32,135 nt of DNA from Clostridiaceae bacterium (GCA_016293155.1 JAEDEU010000007.1:1-32135); one strand, 5' to 3'. Shown: positions 9,355-18,742, counted from the first letter of the stretch. Translations and numbers: made by a program. The notes: generated by a model from the letters alone, not told the origin.

Positions 9355-10050
9355 ATGGGACGCAAGGTTTTAGTGCTGGAAGATGAAGAAAATATCAGAA
9401 GCTTTGTGGTCATCAATTTAAAGCGCGCGGGCTATGATGTCATTCAGGCGGGCAGCGGCGAGGAAGCGCTCGAGCGCTTTCATGAGAATCCGGATATTAT
9501 GATCGCCATTCTGGATGTCATGCTTCCGGGCGAGCTGGACGGATATGATGTCTGCCGCACCCTGCGCGCAGAGGGCAGCAATGCCGGTATTATCATGCTG
9601 ACCGCGCGCGTGCAGGAATCGGATAAGGTCAACGGTCTGATGATGGGCGCGGACGATTATGTGACCAAGCCGTTTTCCGTGCCGGAGCTGACCGCGCGCG
9701 TGGACGCGCTCATCCGCCGCATCAATGTCAATGGATTTTCGCAGGATGTGATTAAGAGTGGTCCGTTTACGCTCAATCTGCGCTCCCGCGAGCTGGTCAA
9801 GAACGGACAGCACATTGATCTGACACAGGTGGAGTTTTCGCTCGTCAAGACCTTTTTGGAAAATCAGGACTGTGCGCTTGACCGTGAGGCGCTGCTCAAT
9901 GCGGTCTGGGGGCCGAGCTATTCCGGCGAAGAAAAGATTGTGGACGTTAATATCCGCCGCCTGCGCATCAAAATTGAGGATGTGCCGGCAAAGCCGAAGT
10001 ACATTGTCACCGTGCGCGGCTTTGGCTATATGTGGCGCAAAATGAGCTGA
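9355..10050 (+). CDS. Two-component response regulator, OmpR/PhoB family
   Basis: A 231-residue DNA-binding regulator. The receiver domain (about 1-120) has the acidic pocket E9-D10-E11, phosphoacceptor D54 in I-L-D-V-M-L-P-G, the L-T-A-R switch segment and K-P-F. The C-terminal winged helix (about 130-230) carries the usual L-T-x-V-E-F-x-L-V-K-x-F-L recognition framework and closes with V-R-G-F-G-Y-M-W. Start ATG follows AAAGGAG. The partner kinase begins 15 bp downstream; the lipoprotein lies upstream. Target genes are unknown; autoregulation of this run is plausible. Confidence 0.95.
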   Translation: MGRKVLVLEDEENIRSFVVINLKRAGYDVIQAGSGEEALERFHENPDIMIAILDVMLPGELDGYDVCRTLRAEGSNAGIIMLTARVQESDKVNGLMMGADDYVTKPFSVPELTARVDALIRRINVNGFSQDVIKSGPFTLNLRSRELVKNGQHIDLTQVEFSLVKTFLENQDCALDREALLNAVWGPSYSGEEKIVDVNIRRLRIKIEDVPAKPKYIVTVRGFGYMWRKMS

Positions 10051-10065
10051 AAGGAGAACGGGTAG

Positions 10066-11604
10066 ATGGACAAAAAAGTGACCGATGATACACGGGAGCT
10101 GGAGGACCTTGCCAAAGAATTTAAGGCAAAAAAGGAAGAACTGAAGGAAATCCGCATCCAGCATACCCGCGGCGGCATCCGCGGACGATGGATGGTGAAT
10201 GCACTCAGCTTTATCATCGGCATCATGGCGATTGTCATCGTGTTCATCACGACTGTCACAGCCAGCTATTATTACAACAACCTCAGAGAAAACCTGATGG
10301 GACGCGCCACACAGAGTGCAGTGTTCATCAATACCTATTTGAATGCCAGCTATGAGCAGTTCCAGAGCGCGGCACAGTCCTTTGTCACGGATTATGAGGA
10401 TAAGGACAAGGTTGAGGTACAGATCATATCCTCCAACGGCCGCATCCAGTTTTCCTCCTCCAGCTTCAGCCAGACAGGCAGTCTGCCTGGGACGGCGGAT
10501 GTCGATCAATGTCTGGAAAAGCAGGATGTGGCGATCAGCTCAGGCAGGGACAGCCGCTCGGGCGAGCGGGTTATGTCGGTTTCCTGTCCGCTGTACGACT
10601 CCAACGAGAATCTGATCGGTGCGGTACGGTATATTTCCGCGCTTGAGGCGGTGGAACGGCAGATCATTATGATTGTGATGGTCTGCGTGCTTGCGGCGCT
10701 GATTATGATTCTGGTGGTTGCACTGTCCAACCGCTACTTTATCGCCTCGATTATTGAGCCGGTCAAAAAGATCAATCTGGCCGCCAAGGAGATCGCAGAG
10801 GGACGCTATGGCATGATCCTGCATAAGGAGCACGATGATGAGATCGGCGAGCTGTGCGACACGATCAACCATATGTCCAGTGAAATCAGCCGCGCGGAGC
10901 GCATGAAGAACGACTTTATTTCATCGGTTTCGCATGAGCTGCGCACGCCGCTGACCGCCATCGGCGGCTGGACGGAAACGCTGATCCGGTCGGGCGCAAG
11001 CGATCCCGAGGAGGTCATGCTCGGTCTGGGCATCATCCAGAAGGAGAGTCACCGGCTGACGCAGATGGTGGAGGAGCTGCTGGACTTTACCCGTCTGGAG
11101 AGCGGACGGCTCAAGCTCAACATCGAGGAAATTGATATCGGTGTTGAGCTGTATGAGGCAGTTTATATGTATAAAAATATGCTGGAGCGCGAGCAGATTG
11201 ATCTGATTTATGATATTCCGGACGATATGTTCATGGTAAACGGTGACAGCCACCGCCTGCGTCAGGTATTTTTGAATATTTTGGACAATGCCGCCAAGTA
11301 CGGCAAGGACGGCGGAAAAATCGAAATCGACCTCAGTGCGGACAGCTATACCGTCCGGATTGACATCCGGGACTGGGGTCAGGGCATTCCGGAGGACGAG
11401 CTGCCGTTTGTCAAGGAGAAGTTCTACAAGGGCAGCTCCAAGCAGCGCGGCAGCGGCATCGGTCTTGCCGTCACGGATGAGATCATCCGGATGCACGGAG
11501 GAATGCTCAACATCGCGAGCAAGGTCGGAGAGGGCACCTGCGTGACCATCAGCCTGCCGCTGCTCACGCCGGGCATGAGAGAAACCGAGGATACACAGGT
11601 ATGA
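10066..11604 (+). CDS. Membrane sensor histidine kinase
   Basis: A 512-residue HisKA kinase. In order: an N-terminal charged, coiled-coil-like stretch in the cytosol (about 1-40), TM1 (45-69), an extracytoplasmic sensor region (70-198), TM2 (199-221), HAMP (about 222-275), HisKA with phosphoacceptor H290 in S-V-S-H-E-L-R-T-P, and HATPase_c with N-box N-I-L-D-N-A-A-K-Y-G (404-413), D436-W-G-Q-G and G-S-G-I-G-L-A-V (462-469). All catalytic boxes are intact. The roughly 40-residue lead before TM1 is longer than in most PhoR-like kinases. RBS AAAGGAG. Its stop overlaps the start of the DUF1385 gene by 4 bp (ATGA), so the kinase is translationally joined to the following housekeeping genes. Confidence 0.95.
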   Translation: MDKKVTDDTRELEDLAKEFKAKKEELKEIRIQHTRGGIRGRWMVNALSFIIGIMAIVIVFITTVTASYYYNNLRENLMGRATQSAVFINTYLNASYEQFQSAAQSFVTDYEDKDKVEVQIISSNGRIQFSSSSFSQTGSLPGTADVDQCLEKQDVAISSGRDSRSGERVMSVSCPLYDSNENLIGAVRYISALEAVERQIIMIVMVCVLAALIMILVVALSNRYFIASIIEPVKKINLAAKEIAEGRYGMILHKEHDDEIGELCDTINHMSSEISRAERMKNDFISSVSHELRTPLTAIGGWTETLIRSGASDPEEVMLGLGIIQKESHRLTQMVEELLDFTRLESGRLKLNIEEIDIGVELYEAVYMYKNMLEREQIDLIYDIPDDMFMVNGDSHRLRQVFLNILDNAAKYGKDGGKIEIDLSADSYTVRIDIRDWGQGIPEDELPFVKEKFYKGSSKQRGSGIGLAVTDEIIRMHGGMLNIASKVGEGTCVTISLPLLTPGMRETEDTQV

Positions 11605-12539
11605 AGCAGCAAAAGGTAATTCGCCGCACCACCATCGGCGGTCAGGCGATTTTGGAAGGCATTATGATGAAGGGTCCGCGCAAAAGCTGTACGGTCGTGC
11701 GCAAGCCGGACGGCACCCTTGCCATTCAAGAAAAGGATATCACCCCGCTCGGGGAAACATATCCGGTGTTCAAGCTCCCCATTCTGCGCGGCATCGGCGG
11801 CATGGTGTGGATGCTGAAGGACGGCTTCGCCGCAATCGAGTACTCCTCCCAGTTCATCGAGGACGATGAGGAACCGGGAAAATTTGACCGCTGGCTGATG
11901 GAAAAGTTTGGCGAGCAGCGCATTGAGGCGTTTTTCTCCGCGCTGTCGCTCGTGCTGGGCGTTGCGATTCCGGTCGCTCTGTTCATTCTGCTGCCGACCC
12001 TGATTGCCGGTCTGTTCCCGGAGGATTTATCCGGCATCGCAAAAAACACGATTGAGGGCATCATCAAGGTGCTGCTGTTTCTGGCGTTTATGGTGTCGGT
12101 GTCCAAAATGAAGGACATCTATCGCACGTACTGCTATCACGGCGCGGAGCACAAAACCATTTACTGCTACGAAAAGGGTCTGGAGCTGACGGTGGAAAAC
12201 GTCAGAAAGCAGCCCAGAGAGCATCCACGCTGCGGCACCAGCTTTTTGTTTGTCATCATTATTATCAGCATTCTGGCGCACGCGCTGGTTGCATGGGGCA
12301 GTCCGGCATTTCGGCTGGTTGTACGGCTGGCAATGCTGCCGCTGATCGTCGGCGTGAGCTATGAGCTCAACCGCTGGGTCGGACGCACGGACAATGCGCT
12401 CACCATGCTGCTGCGTATGCCCGGTCTGCTGCTGCAGCGGCTCACCGTGTTCGAGCCGGATGACAGCATGATTGAGGTGGCGATTGAAGCGCTCAAACGT
12501 GTGATTCCGGAGCGCGAAGGAGAAGACGAATGGAAATGA
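11601..12539 (+). CDS. DUF1385 membrane protein (YqhQ family)
   Basis: Conserved Firmicutes membrane protein of unknown biochemical role, 312 residues (family about 300-330). Family marks are the N-terminal I-G-G-Q-A-I-L-E-G-I-M-M (residues 12-23), the histidine-rich Y-H180-G-A-E183-H184-K185-T segment and the E-H208-P-R-C211-G-T-S-F segment, which together look like a metal or active-site constellation between membrane helices. Hydrophobic segments lie at about 112-139, 152-168 and 214-258. Being just before prmC is the common clostridial arrangement, although there prfA usually follows and here recA does. It overlaps the kinase by 4 bp and prmC by 10 bp. Confidence 0.88.
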   Translation: MKQQKVIRRTTIGGQAILEGIMMKGPRKSCTVVRKPDGTLAIQEKDITPLGETYPVFKLPILRGIGGMVWMLKDGFAAIEYSSQFIEDDEEPGKFDRWLMEKFGEQRIEAFFSALSLVLGVAIPVALFILLPTLIAGLFPEDLSGIAKNTIEGIIKVLLFLAFMVSVSKMKDIYRTYCYHGAEHKTIYCYEKGLELTVENVRKQPREHPRCGTSFLFVIIIISILAHALVAWGSPAFRLVVRLAMLPLIVGVSYELNRWVGRTDNALTMLLRMPGLLLQRLTVFEPDDSMIEVAIEALKRVIPEREGEDEWK

Positions 12540-13411
12540 CGGCGCTGGAGCACTATCAGTCAGTGCGTGCGCAGCTGGAGCAGGCGGGCATCGAGGCGGC
12601 CGCGCTGGAGGCGCGCGAGCTGTGCGCAAAGGTGTTTTCACTGGACCGGCGCAGCATCCGCGGCTGGAATGCCATGCAGCCGGATGAGGCACAGTGTGCG
12701 CAGCTTTGCAGCCTGTGCGCGCGCCGTCTGGCACAGGAGCCGCTTGCGTATCTGCTCGGGGAATGGGATTTTTACGGCATGACCTTTGCCGTCACGCCGG
12801 ATGTGCTCATCCCGCGCGGAGATACTGAGTGGCTGTGTGATGCGGCGTGCACCGAGGCGAAGGCGATGAGCCGTCCGCGCATTCTAGATCTCTGCTGCGG
12901 AAGCGGATGCATCGGCATCGCGCTGGCAAAGCAGCTGCCGCAGGCGGAGGTGGTCGGAATGGACATTTCCCGCGCGGCGCTGGCAGTGACACAAAAAAAT
13001 GCCGAGCGGCATCAGGTAAGTAATTACCGCGCCGTATACGGCGATGCGCGCACCGCGGACGGTCAGGAGCAGTATGACCTGATCGTCAGCAATCCGCCCT
13101 ACATCACCGCACAGGAGATGAAGGAGCTGGACGAGAGCGTGCGCAGCTATGAGCCGCACCTCGCGCTGTACGGCGGTGAGGACGGACTGGATTTTTATCG
13201 GGATATCATCCGCGCATGGAAGCCGCACCTGAAGCCCGGCGGCTGGCTGATGTTTGAATGCGGCTGGAAGCAGGGCGAAGCGGTGGCGGAGCTGATGCGC
13301 GTGCACGGATATTCCGACGTGGAGATCCGCAGGGATCTCAGCGGAATCGGACGCATTATCTGCGGACGACAAACACAGACAGAAGGTTCTGCCGCAGGGC
13401 AGATTGAATAG
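12530..13411 (+). CDS. prmC: Release factor glutamine N5-methyltransferase PrmC
   Basis: Methylates the glutamine of the GGQ motif in peptide chain release factors, using S-adenosylmethionine. The 293-residue chain shows the N-terminal helical substrate domain (1-85), the linker G-E-W-D-F-Y-G with V-L-I-P-R (77-96), the SAM loop [11 protein letters not shown] (119-129) and the catalytic N188-P-P-Y191. Start ATG at 12530 follows AAGGAGA; a second ATG two codons later is an alternative. It overlaps the DUF1385 gene and ends 14 bp before recA, so recA has no separate intergenic promoter space. Confidence 0.95.
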   Translation: MEMTALEHYQSVRAQLEQAGIEAAALEARELCAKVFSLDRRSIRGWNAMQPDEAQCAQLCSLCARRLAQEPLAYLLGEWDFYGMTFAVTPDVLIPRGDTEWLCDAACTEAKAMSRPRILDLCCGSGCIGIALAKQLPQAEVVGMDISRAALAVTQKNAERHQVSNYRAVYGDARTADGQEQYDLIVSNPPYITAQEMKELDESVRSYEPHLALYGGEDGLDFYRDIIRAWKPHLKPGGWLMFECGWKQGEAVAELMRVHGYSDVEIRRDLSGIGRIICGRQTQTEGSAAGQIE

Positions 13412-13425
13412 GAGGAATAATCCAC

Positions 13426-14595
13426 ATGGCACAGAAGAAGAAAATCGAGCCGGTTACCGTGGCAACGGACAAGAAAAAGGCTCTGGAAATTGCACTGGCA
13501 CAGATCGAAAAGGCGCACGGCAAGAATGCCGTCATGCGTCTGGGTCAGGAGAGTGCGCCGTCGCAGGACGTCATTCCGACCGGCTCCATCGGTCTGGATA
13601 TGGCACTGGGCATCGGCGGTCTGCCGCGCGGCAGAATCATTGAGATCTATGGACCGGAATCGTCCGGTAAGACCACGCTGGCGCTGCACGCGATTGCATC
13701 CGCGCAGGCGCTCGGCGGCGAGGCGGCGTTCATCGACGCGGAGCACGCACTGGATCCGGTCTATGCCGAGGCGCTCGGCGTTGACGTGGACAGCCTGCTG
13801 GTTTCTCAGCCGGATACCGGCGATCAGGGTCTGGAGATTGCGGAGCAGCTGGTGCGCTCGGGCGCGCTGGATATCATCGTCGTGGACTCGGTTGCGGCAC
13901 TGGTTCCGCGCGCGGAGATTGAGGGTGAGATGGGCGATTCCGTCGTCGGTCTGCACGCCCGTCTGATGAGCCAGGCGATGAGAAAGCTCGCCGGTGCGGT
14001 GGCAAAGTCGCACTGTACGGCAATTTTCATCAACCAGCTGCGTGAGAAGGTCGGCGTGATGTATGGCAGCCCGGAGGTCACCACCGGCGGCCGCGCACTG
14101 AAGTTCTATGCGTCCGTGCGCATTGATGTCCGCCGCGTTGAAACGCTGAAAAATGGCAATGAGGCGATGGGCAGCCGCACCCGTACCAAGATTGTCAAGA
14201 ACAAGGTAGCACCGCCGTTCCGCGAGGCGGAGTTTGATATCATGTACGGCGAGGGCATTTCCAAGCTCGGTGAGATTGTCGATCTCGGCGTGACCTATGA
14301 TCTGGTCAAGAAGAGCGGCGCATGGTTCTCTCTGGCGGAGAGCGGCGAGCGCATGGGTCAGGGCCGCGACAATGCAAAGCAGTTTTTGAGAGATCATCCG
14401 GACATTGCGGAGGATCTGGAGGCAAAGGTGCGCGCGGCCATTGTCGAGGCGCGCGAAAAGGCGCAGGCGGAGCGCAAATCGCGTGCGGCGCGTCCGGCAG
14501 CACAGCCGGTCGGAGCATCGGAAAAGCCGGCGGAGCCCAGACGCTCTGCGGCGGTGTCCATTGATGCGGACGACTTCGGCGAAGACGATATCTGA
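13426..14595 (+). CDS. recA: Recombinase RecA
   Basis: Strand-exchange ATPase that also triggers LexA self-cleavage. The 389 residues contain Walker A G76-P-E-S-S-G-K-T83, the E-H-A-L-D-P region, Walker B as D-I-I-V-V-D-S, the L1/L2 loops (E-G-E-M-G-D-S and F-I-N-Q-L-R-E-K-x-G) and the [10 protein letters not shown] motif. The C-terminal tail from about 345 is A/R/P-rich and ends in the acidic [10 protein letters not shown]; it is longer than the B. subtilis tail. RBS AGGAGG at about 13411-13416. In the 14 bp upstream and the end of prmC I see no GAAC-N4-GTTC LexA site, so any SOS control must act further upstream or be absent. recX overlaps its stop. Confidence 0.98.
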   Translation: MAQKKKIEPVTVATDKKKALEIALAQIEKAHGKNAVMRLGQESAPSQDVIPTGSIGLDMALGIGGLPRGRIIEIYGPESSGKTTLALHAIASAQALGGEAAFIDAEHALDPVYAEALGVDVDSLLVSQPDTGDQGLEIAEQLVRSGALDIIVVDSVAALVPRAEIEGEMGDSVVGLHARLMSQAMRKLAGAVAKSHCTAIFINQLREKVGVMYGSPEVTTGGRALKFYASVRIDVRRVETLKNGNEAMGSRTRTKIVKNKVAPPFREAEFDIMYGEGISKLGEIVDLGVTYDLVKKSGAWFSLAESGERMGQGRDNAKQFLRDHPDIAEDLEAKVRAAIVEAREKAQAERKSRAARPAAQPVGASEKPAEPRRSAAVSIDADDFGEDDI

Positions 14596-15056
14596 TGACC
14601 GAGGAAACCTATCAGAAGGCGGCGTCCGCGGCGGCTGCAATGCTGGCGCGGCGCCCGCTGACCGAATATCAGCTGCGGCAGAAGCTCGCGGAAAAGGAGT
14701 TTTTGGAGGAAGCAGTGGACTATGCCGTGGCGCGGATGCAGGTGCTCGGTGCGCTGGATGATGAGGCGTATGCGGAGCTGTATCTCCGCATCGGTACCCG
14801 CAAAGGCTGGGGTGCAATGCGTATCCGGCAGGAGCTGCGCCGCCGCGGCGTGCCGCCGGAGATCGCCGGGCAGGTGCTGGAGCAGTTTGAACCGGACTGG
14901 GACAAGATGACCGCCCTGCTGGACAAGCGGCTCGGCGGGGACTGCTCTGACCGGAGAGAGGTCGAAAAGGCGAAGGCGATGCTTGCACGGCGCGGCTTTT
15001 CGTTCGACCAGATCCGCGAGGCGGTACGGAATTATATGGAAATGTGCGGGGAATAA
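14595..15056 (+). CDS. recX: Regulatory protein RecX
   Basis: Modulates RecA filaments. The 153-residue protein has RecX three-helix repeats, including L-x-x-R-P-L-T-E-Y-Q-L-R-Q-K-L near residue 18 and G-A-M-R-I-R-Q-E-L-R-R-R-G-V near residue 73. Its ATG overlaps the recA TGA by one base (TGATG), which implies translational coupling and a fixed RecA:RecX ratio. The next gene, rimO, starts 31 bp later with its own GGAG. Confidence 0.92.
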   Translation: MTEETYQKAASAAAAMLARRPLTEYQLRQKLAEKEFLEEAVDYAVARMQVLGALDDEAYAELYLRIGTRKGWGAMRIRQELRRRGVPPEIAGQVLEQFEPDWDKMTALLDKRLGGDCSDRREVEKAKAMLARRGFSFDQIREAVRNYMEMCGE

Positions 15057-15087
15057 CCCGCCATTTTTGCTTACAAGGAGATAGATT

Positions 15088-16422
15088 ATGCCAATTAAAC
15101 TGGGTTTGATTTCGCTCGGCTGCCCCAAAAATCTGGTGGACAGCGAGCATATGCTCGCCGCCCTGCATGAGGACGGCGTTCAGATCGTCGAGGATGTCTG
15201 CGATGCGGACGTGGCGGTCATTAACACCTGCGGCTTCATTGAATCCGCAAAGGTCGAGGCAATCGACACCATTCTGGAGACGGCACAGCTCAAGCAGACC
15301 GGCACCCTCAAGGCGCTGATCGTCACCGGCTGCCTGCCGCAGCGCTATCAGGGCGATTTTTTAAAGGAGCTGCCCGAGGTGGATGCTGTGCTCGGCACCG
15401 GCAGCTATGAGAATATTGTCGAGGCGGTTCATGCGGTTATGGACGAGCCGGACGATGCCTACGAGAGCTTTGCGGACATCAATGCGTCCTGCCTGGACGG
15501 CGGACGTATGCTGCTGACGCCGAAGCACACCGCATTTTTGAAGATCGCGGAGGGCTGTGACAACCGCTGTGCCTACTGCGTGATTCCGTCCCTGCGCGGA
15601 CGCTTCCGCAGCCGCAGTATGGAGGCACTGATCGAGGAGGCGCGTCAGCTGGCGGAAAGCGGCGTCAAGGAGCTGATTGTCGTCGCGCAGGATATCACCT
15701 GCTACGGACGCGATCTGTACGGTAAGCGTATGCTGCCGGAGCTGCTGCGCCGCCTGTGTGAGCTGGATTTTGCGTGGATCCGCCTGCATTATCTGTATCC
15801 CGATCACCTGAATGACGAGATGATCGAGGTCATTGCGAGCGAGCCGAAGATCGTAAAATATCTGGATATCCCGATTCAGCACGCGAATCAGCGCATTCTG
15901 CGTGCGATGCACCGCTATGGCAATCCGGAGATTCTGGCAGACCTGTTTGCGCGCCTACGTGAGCGGATCCCGGGCGTGGTGCTGCGCACCAGCCTGATTG
16001 TCGGTCTGCCGGGCGAGACCGAGGAGGAATTCGAGGAGCTTTGCGTGTTCCTGCGAAAGGTTCGTCTGGAGCGCGTGGGTGTATTCGAGTTCTCACCCGA
16101 GGAGGGCAGCGAGGCGGCGGAGATGCCGGATCAGATCGACGACGAGACCAAGCACGCCCGCCGCATGATCGTCGAGGAGCTACAGTCCGAGATTCTGGAC
16201 AGCTTTGGCGAAGCCATGAACGGCGCGGAGCTGGACGTGCTTTGTGAGGAATGGGATGCAGAGACCGGAGACTACATCGGCAGAAGCTATGCGGATTCGC
16301 CGGATATCGACGGACGTGTGCGCTTTGCGGCGCAGCACAGCGTGGAGGAAGGCGAATTTGTCCGCGTGCGCATCACCGGCTGGGATGGCGCAGACCTGCT
16401 GGGAGAAGAAATTACGGTTTGA
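15088..16422 (+). CDS. rimO: Ribosomal protein S12 methylthiotransferase RimO
   Basis: Radical-SAM enzyme that adds a methylthio group to an aspartate of ribosomal protein S12. The 444 residues show the N-terminal MTTase domain with S-L-G-C12-P-K-N-L-V-D-S-E and auxiliary cluster cysteines C12, C48, C82. The radical-SAM motif is C157-x3-C161-x2-C164 in E-G-C-D-N-R-C-A-Y-C. A C-terminal TRAM domain follows (about 375-444). The S-L-G-C-P-K-N-x-V-D-S-E start separates RimO from MiaB. In many Firmicutes rimO sits before pgsA and recA; here it follows recX and its stop overlaps the pgsA promoter. Confidence 0.95.
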   Translation: MPIKLGLISLGCPKNLVDSEHMLAALHEDGVQIVEDVCDADVAVINTCGFIESAKVEAIDTILETAQLKQTGTLKALIVTGCLPQRYQGDFLKELPEVDAVLGTGSYENIVEAVHAVMDEPDDAYESFADINASCLDGGRMLLTPKHTAFLKIAEGCDNRCAYCVIPSLRGRFRSRSMEALIEEARQLAESGVKELIVVAQDITCYGRDLYGKRMLPELLRRLCELDFAWIRLHYLYPDHLNDEMIEVIASEPKIVKYLDIPIQHANQRILRAMHRYGNPEILADLFARLRERIPGVVLRTSLIVGLPGETEEEFEELCVFLRKVRLERVGVFEFSPEEGSEAAEMPDQIDDETKHARRMIVEELQSEILDSFGEAMNGAELDVLCEEWDAETGDYIGRSYADSPDIDGRVRFAAQHSVEEGEFVRVRITGWDGADLLGEEITV

Positions 16423-16447
16423 CAGTCTCCGCCTCACAACGTATAAT
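16419..16447 (+). promoter_or_regulatory. Full-consensus SigA promoter for pgsA-cysS
   Basis: TTGACA (16419-16424), exactly 17 bp, TATAAT (16442-16447): a perfect match to both boxes. The -35 box contains the rimO stop codon (TGA 16420-16422). A small hairpin TCTGCG/CGCAGA (16465-16482) lies in the early leader, just before the pgsA RBS. Confidence 0.93.
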
Positions 16448-16500
16448 AGAAACAATAGAAAAAATCTGCGGGTTTTCGCAGACTGGGAAAGGGATTTTGT

Positions 16501-17070
16501 ATGACTTTAGCAAATAAGATCACATTGGCGCGCATCGCGCTCATTCCGTTTTTCCTCGGTTTTGCTGTTGCCGGCGGAAGCGGCTGTACGGCGGTTGCGC
16601 TCGTGCTGTTCATCGTGGCGAGCGTCACGGACTTTCTGGACGGCTACATTGCGCGCAAGTACAATCAGGTCACGGATTTCGGCAAGTTCGTTGATCCACT
16701 GGCGGATAAGCTGATGGTGTGCGCCGCGCTGCTGCTGTTCGTGGAAAAGGGACTGATGTCCGGCATTCTGGTGTTCATCATTCTCGCGCGTGAGTTCATC
16801 ATCACCTCGCTGAGAACGGTCGCCATGGGCAAGGGCAGAGTGCTCGCCGCAAGCTGGACCGGCAAGGTAAAGACCTGTACACAGATCGTGTGCATCTGCC
16901 TGATTTTCCTGTGCGTCATTCTGGAGGGCGGAAATGAGATGAGTGCCTTCGGCAGCACGTTCTGCACGATTGCAGGCTGGGTTATGACGCTGATTACGCT
17001 GTACTCCGGCTATGATTACATGAGCAAAAACTGGGATATCGTTGCCGAGGGCGCAACCAAATCCAAGTAA
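16501..17070 (+). CDS. pgsA: CDP-diacylglycerol-glycerol-3-phosphate 3-phosphatidyltransferase PgsA
   Basis: Makes phosphatidylglycerol phosphate, the committed step to phosphatidylglycerol and cardiolipin. The CDP-alcohol phosphotransferase motif is complete: D44-x2-D47-G48-x2-A51-R52-x8-G61-x3-D65-x3-D69. With 189 residues and about six hydrophobic segments it is a standard PgsA. Start ATG follows GGAAAGGG. It is expressed from the consensus promoter at 16419 and is followed by cysS after 24 bp. Confidence 0.95.
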   Translation: MTLANKITLARIALIPFFLGFAVAGGSGCTAVALVLFIVASVTDFLDGYIARKYNQVTDFGKFVDPLADKLMVCAALLLFVEKGLMSGILVFIILAREFIITSLRTVAMGKGRVLAASWTGKVKTCTQIVCICLIFLCVILEGGNEMSAFGSTFCTIAGWVMTLITLYSGYDYMSKNWDIVAEGATKSK

Positions 17071-17094
17071 TTTCACACATTTAAGGAGATTGTT

Positions 17095-18501
17095 ATGAGA
17101 TTATATAACTCGATGACCCGTACCAAGGAGGAGTTTGTCCCGATTGAGCCGGGCAAGGTCAAGATGTACTCCTGCGGTCCGACCGTGTACAACTATTTCC
17201 ACATCGGCAACGCGCGTCCGTTTATCATGTTTGATATTCTGCGCCGTTATTTCGAGTACCGCGGCTATGAGGTCAACTTTGTTCAGAACTTTACCGATAT
17301 TGACGACAAGGTCATCAACAAGGCAAACGACGAGGGCGTAACCTATGATGTGATTGCGGACCGCTATATCAAGGAATACTTCGTGGATGCACAGGGTCTG
17401 GGCATTCACAAGGCAACCGTGCATCCGCGCGCAACCGAGACGATGGACGCGATTATCGACATCGTCAAGAAGCTGGTCGAGAACGGCTATGCCTACGAGT
17501 CGCAGGGCGATGTCTATTTCCGCACCAAGAAGTTCAAGGAATACGGCAAGCTGTCCCATCAGCCGCTGGATGAGCTTCAGGCGGGCGCACGCATCAGCGT
17601 GGGCGAGCTGAAGGAGGATCCGATGGACTTCGCTGTCTGGAAGGCTGCAAAGCCGGGCGAGCCGAGCTGGACCTCCCCGTGGGGCGAGGGCCGTCCGGGC
17701 TGGCACATCGAGTGCTCCGCGATGGCAAACAAGTATCTGGGTGAAACCATCGACATCCATTCCGGCGGCAAGGATCTGATCTTCCCGCACCACGAGAATG
17801 AGATTGCCCAGTCCGAGTGCGCAAACGGCTGTGAGTTCGCGCACTACTGGCTGCACAACGGCTTCCTGACCATCGACAACGAAAAAATGTCCAAGTCCAA
17901 GGGCAATTTCTTTATGGTACGCGATGCGGCAAAGGTCTACGGCTATGAGACCATCCGTATGTTCATGCTGAGCGCGCATTACAGAAGCCCGCTGAACTAT
18001 TCCGAGGATTCGCTCATGATGGCAAAGGCTTCGCTGGAGCGCCTGTACACCGCTGCGGAGAACCTGCTGTTCCTGCTCGACCACCAGAGCGGCGATATCA
18101 TGACCGCAGAGGAAGCGGCAAAGATGGAGTCCTTTGGCAAGTACCGCCAGAAGTTCATCGACGCAATGGACGACGACCTGAACACCGCGGACGCACTGGC
18201 AGCGATCTTCGAGCTGGTTCGTGAGATCAACACCGCCGTCAAGGACCCGAACTGCACGAAGGCATTCGTTCAGGCGGCTTATGACGAGATGATGGAGCTG
18301 TGCGGTGTCGTCGGTCTGGTCGATCATCTGGAGAAGAAGACCATTGACAGCGAGGTCGAGGAGCTGATTGCACAGCGCGCCGCTGCCAAGAAGGCAAAGA
18401 ACTTTGCCGAGGCGGATCGTATCCGCGATTACCTGCTCAATGAGAAGGGCATTATCATTAAGGATACCCGTCAGGGCACGCAGTGGAGCTACAAGGAATA
18501 A
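17095..18501 (+). CDS. cysS: Cysteinyl-tRNA synthetase
   Basis: Class I aminoacyl-tRNA synthetase charging tRNA-Cys. The 468 residues contain the HIGH-type motif F-H36-I-G-N39, the K264-M-S-K-S268 loop, and the zinc ligands C27, C207, H232 and E236 that discriminate cysteine. The C-terminal DALR-like helical region (about 345-468) is present. RBS AAGGAG. It is the last gene of the pgsA unit and is followed by a strong terminator. No T-box leader is visible in front of it. Confidence 0.97.
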   Translation: MRLYNSMTRTKEEFVPIEPGKVKMYSCGPTVYNYFHIGNARPFIMFDILRRYFEYRGYEVNFVQNFTDIDDKVINKANDEGVTYDVIADRYIKEYFVDAQGLGIHKATVHPRATETMDAIIDIVKKLVENGYAYESQGDVYFRTKKFKEYGKLSHQPLDELQAGARISVGELKEDPMDFAVWKAAKPGEPSWTSPWGEGRPGWHIECSAMANKYLGETIDIHSGGKDLIFPHHENEIAQSECANGCEFAHYWLHNGFLTIDNEKMSKSKGNFFMVRDAAKVYGYETIRMFMLSAHYRSPLNYSEDSLMMAKASLERLYTAAENLLFLLDHQSGDIMTAEEAAKMESFGKYRQKFIDAMDDDLNTADALAAIFELVREINTAVKDPNCTKAFVQAAYDEMMELCGVVGLVDHLEKKTIDSEVEELIAQRAAAKKAKNFAEADRIRDYLLNEKGIIIKDTRQGTQWSYKE

Positions 18502-18508
18502 TCCAATC

Positions 18509-18540
18509 AACGCCGTTTCCGAAGGGGAACGGCGTTTTTT
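18509..18540 (+). terminator. Intrinsic terminator after cysS
   Basis: Twelve-bp stem starting AACGCCGTT (18509-18520 with about 18525-18536, one G-T pair) and a T run to 18540. Confidence 0.93.
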
Positions 18541-18713
18541 CCTGCAAAACGGGCTGACAGTTTTGTTGGTTTAGTACGATAAAATGCGGGAAACATACGA
18601 AAAAACGTCATGCTTTTGACAGAATATCGCGAAAAACAGCCGGATGGCAAAATATGTCGCAAAATGCCTATGTGCGTTCAAAAAACCGGGAAAAATTTCA
18701 TCAATACCATCAG
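18541..18713. other. Intergenic stretch between cysS terminator and guaB promoter
   Basis: About 170 bp rich in short A runs (CGAAAAAAC, GCGAAAAACA, CAAAAAACC), possibly an UP-element-like or curved region ahead of a strong promoter. A lone TTGACA at 18616-18621 has no fitting -10. I see no gene, tRNA or known riboswitch. Confidence 0.45.
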
Positions 18714-18742
18714 TTTACATTGACACTTTCGGGGCATATAAT
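18714..18742 (+). promoter_or_regulatory. SigA-type promoter for guaB
   Basis: TTTACA (18714-18719), 17-bp spacer, TATAAT (18737-18742). A leader of roughly 85 nt, GC-rich in its second half, follows before the RBS. Confidence 0.85.

Noticed and set aside
13195-15168. Very long open frame (657 codons) on the minus strand opposite prmC, recA and recX
   Set aside because: It lies antisense to three well-supported genes, has an Arg/Ala/Leu-rich composition typical of a shadow of GC-biased codons, and no RBS or recognisable domain.
17101-18510. 469-codon minus-strand frame opposite cysS
   Set aside because: Mirrors cysS over its whole length; the plus strand has all synthetase motifs.
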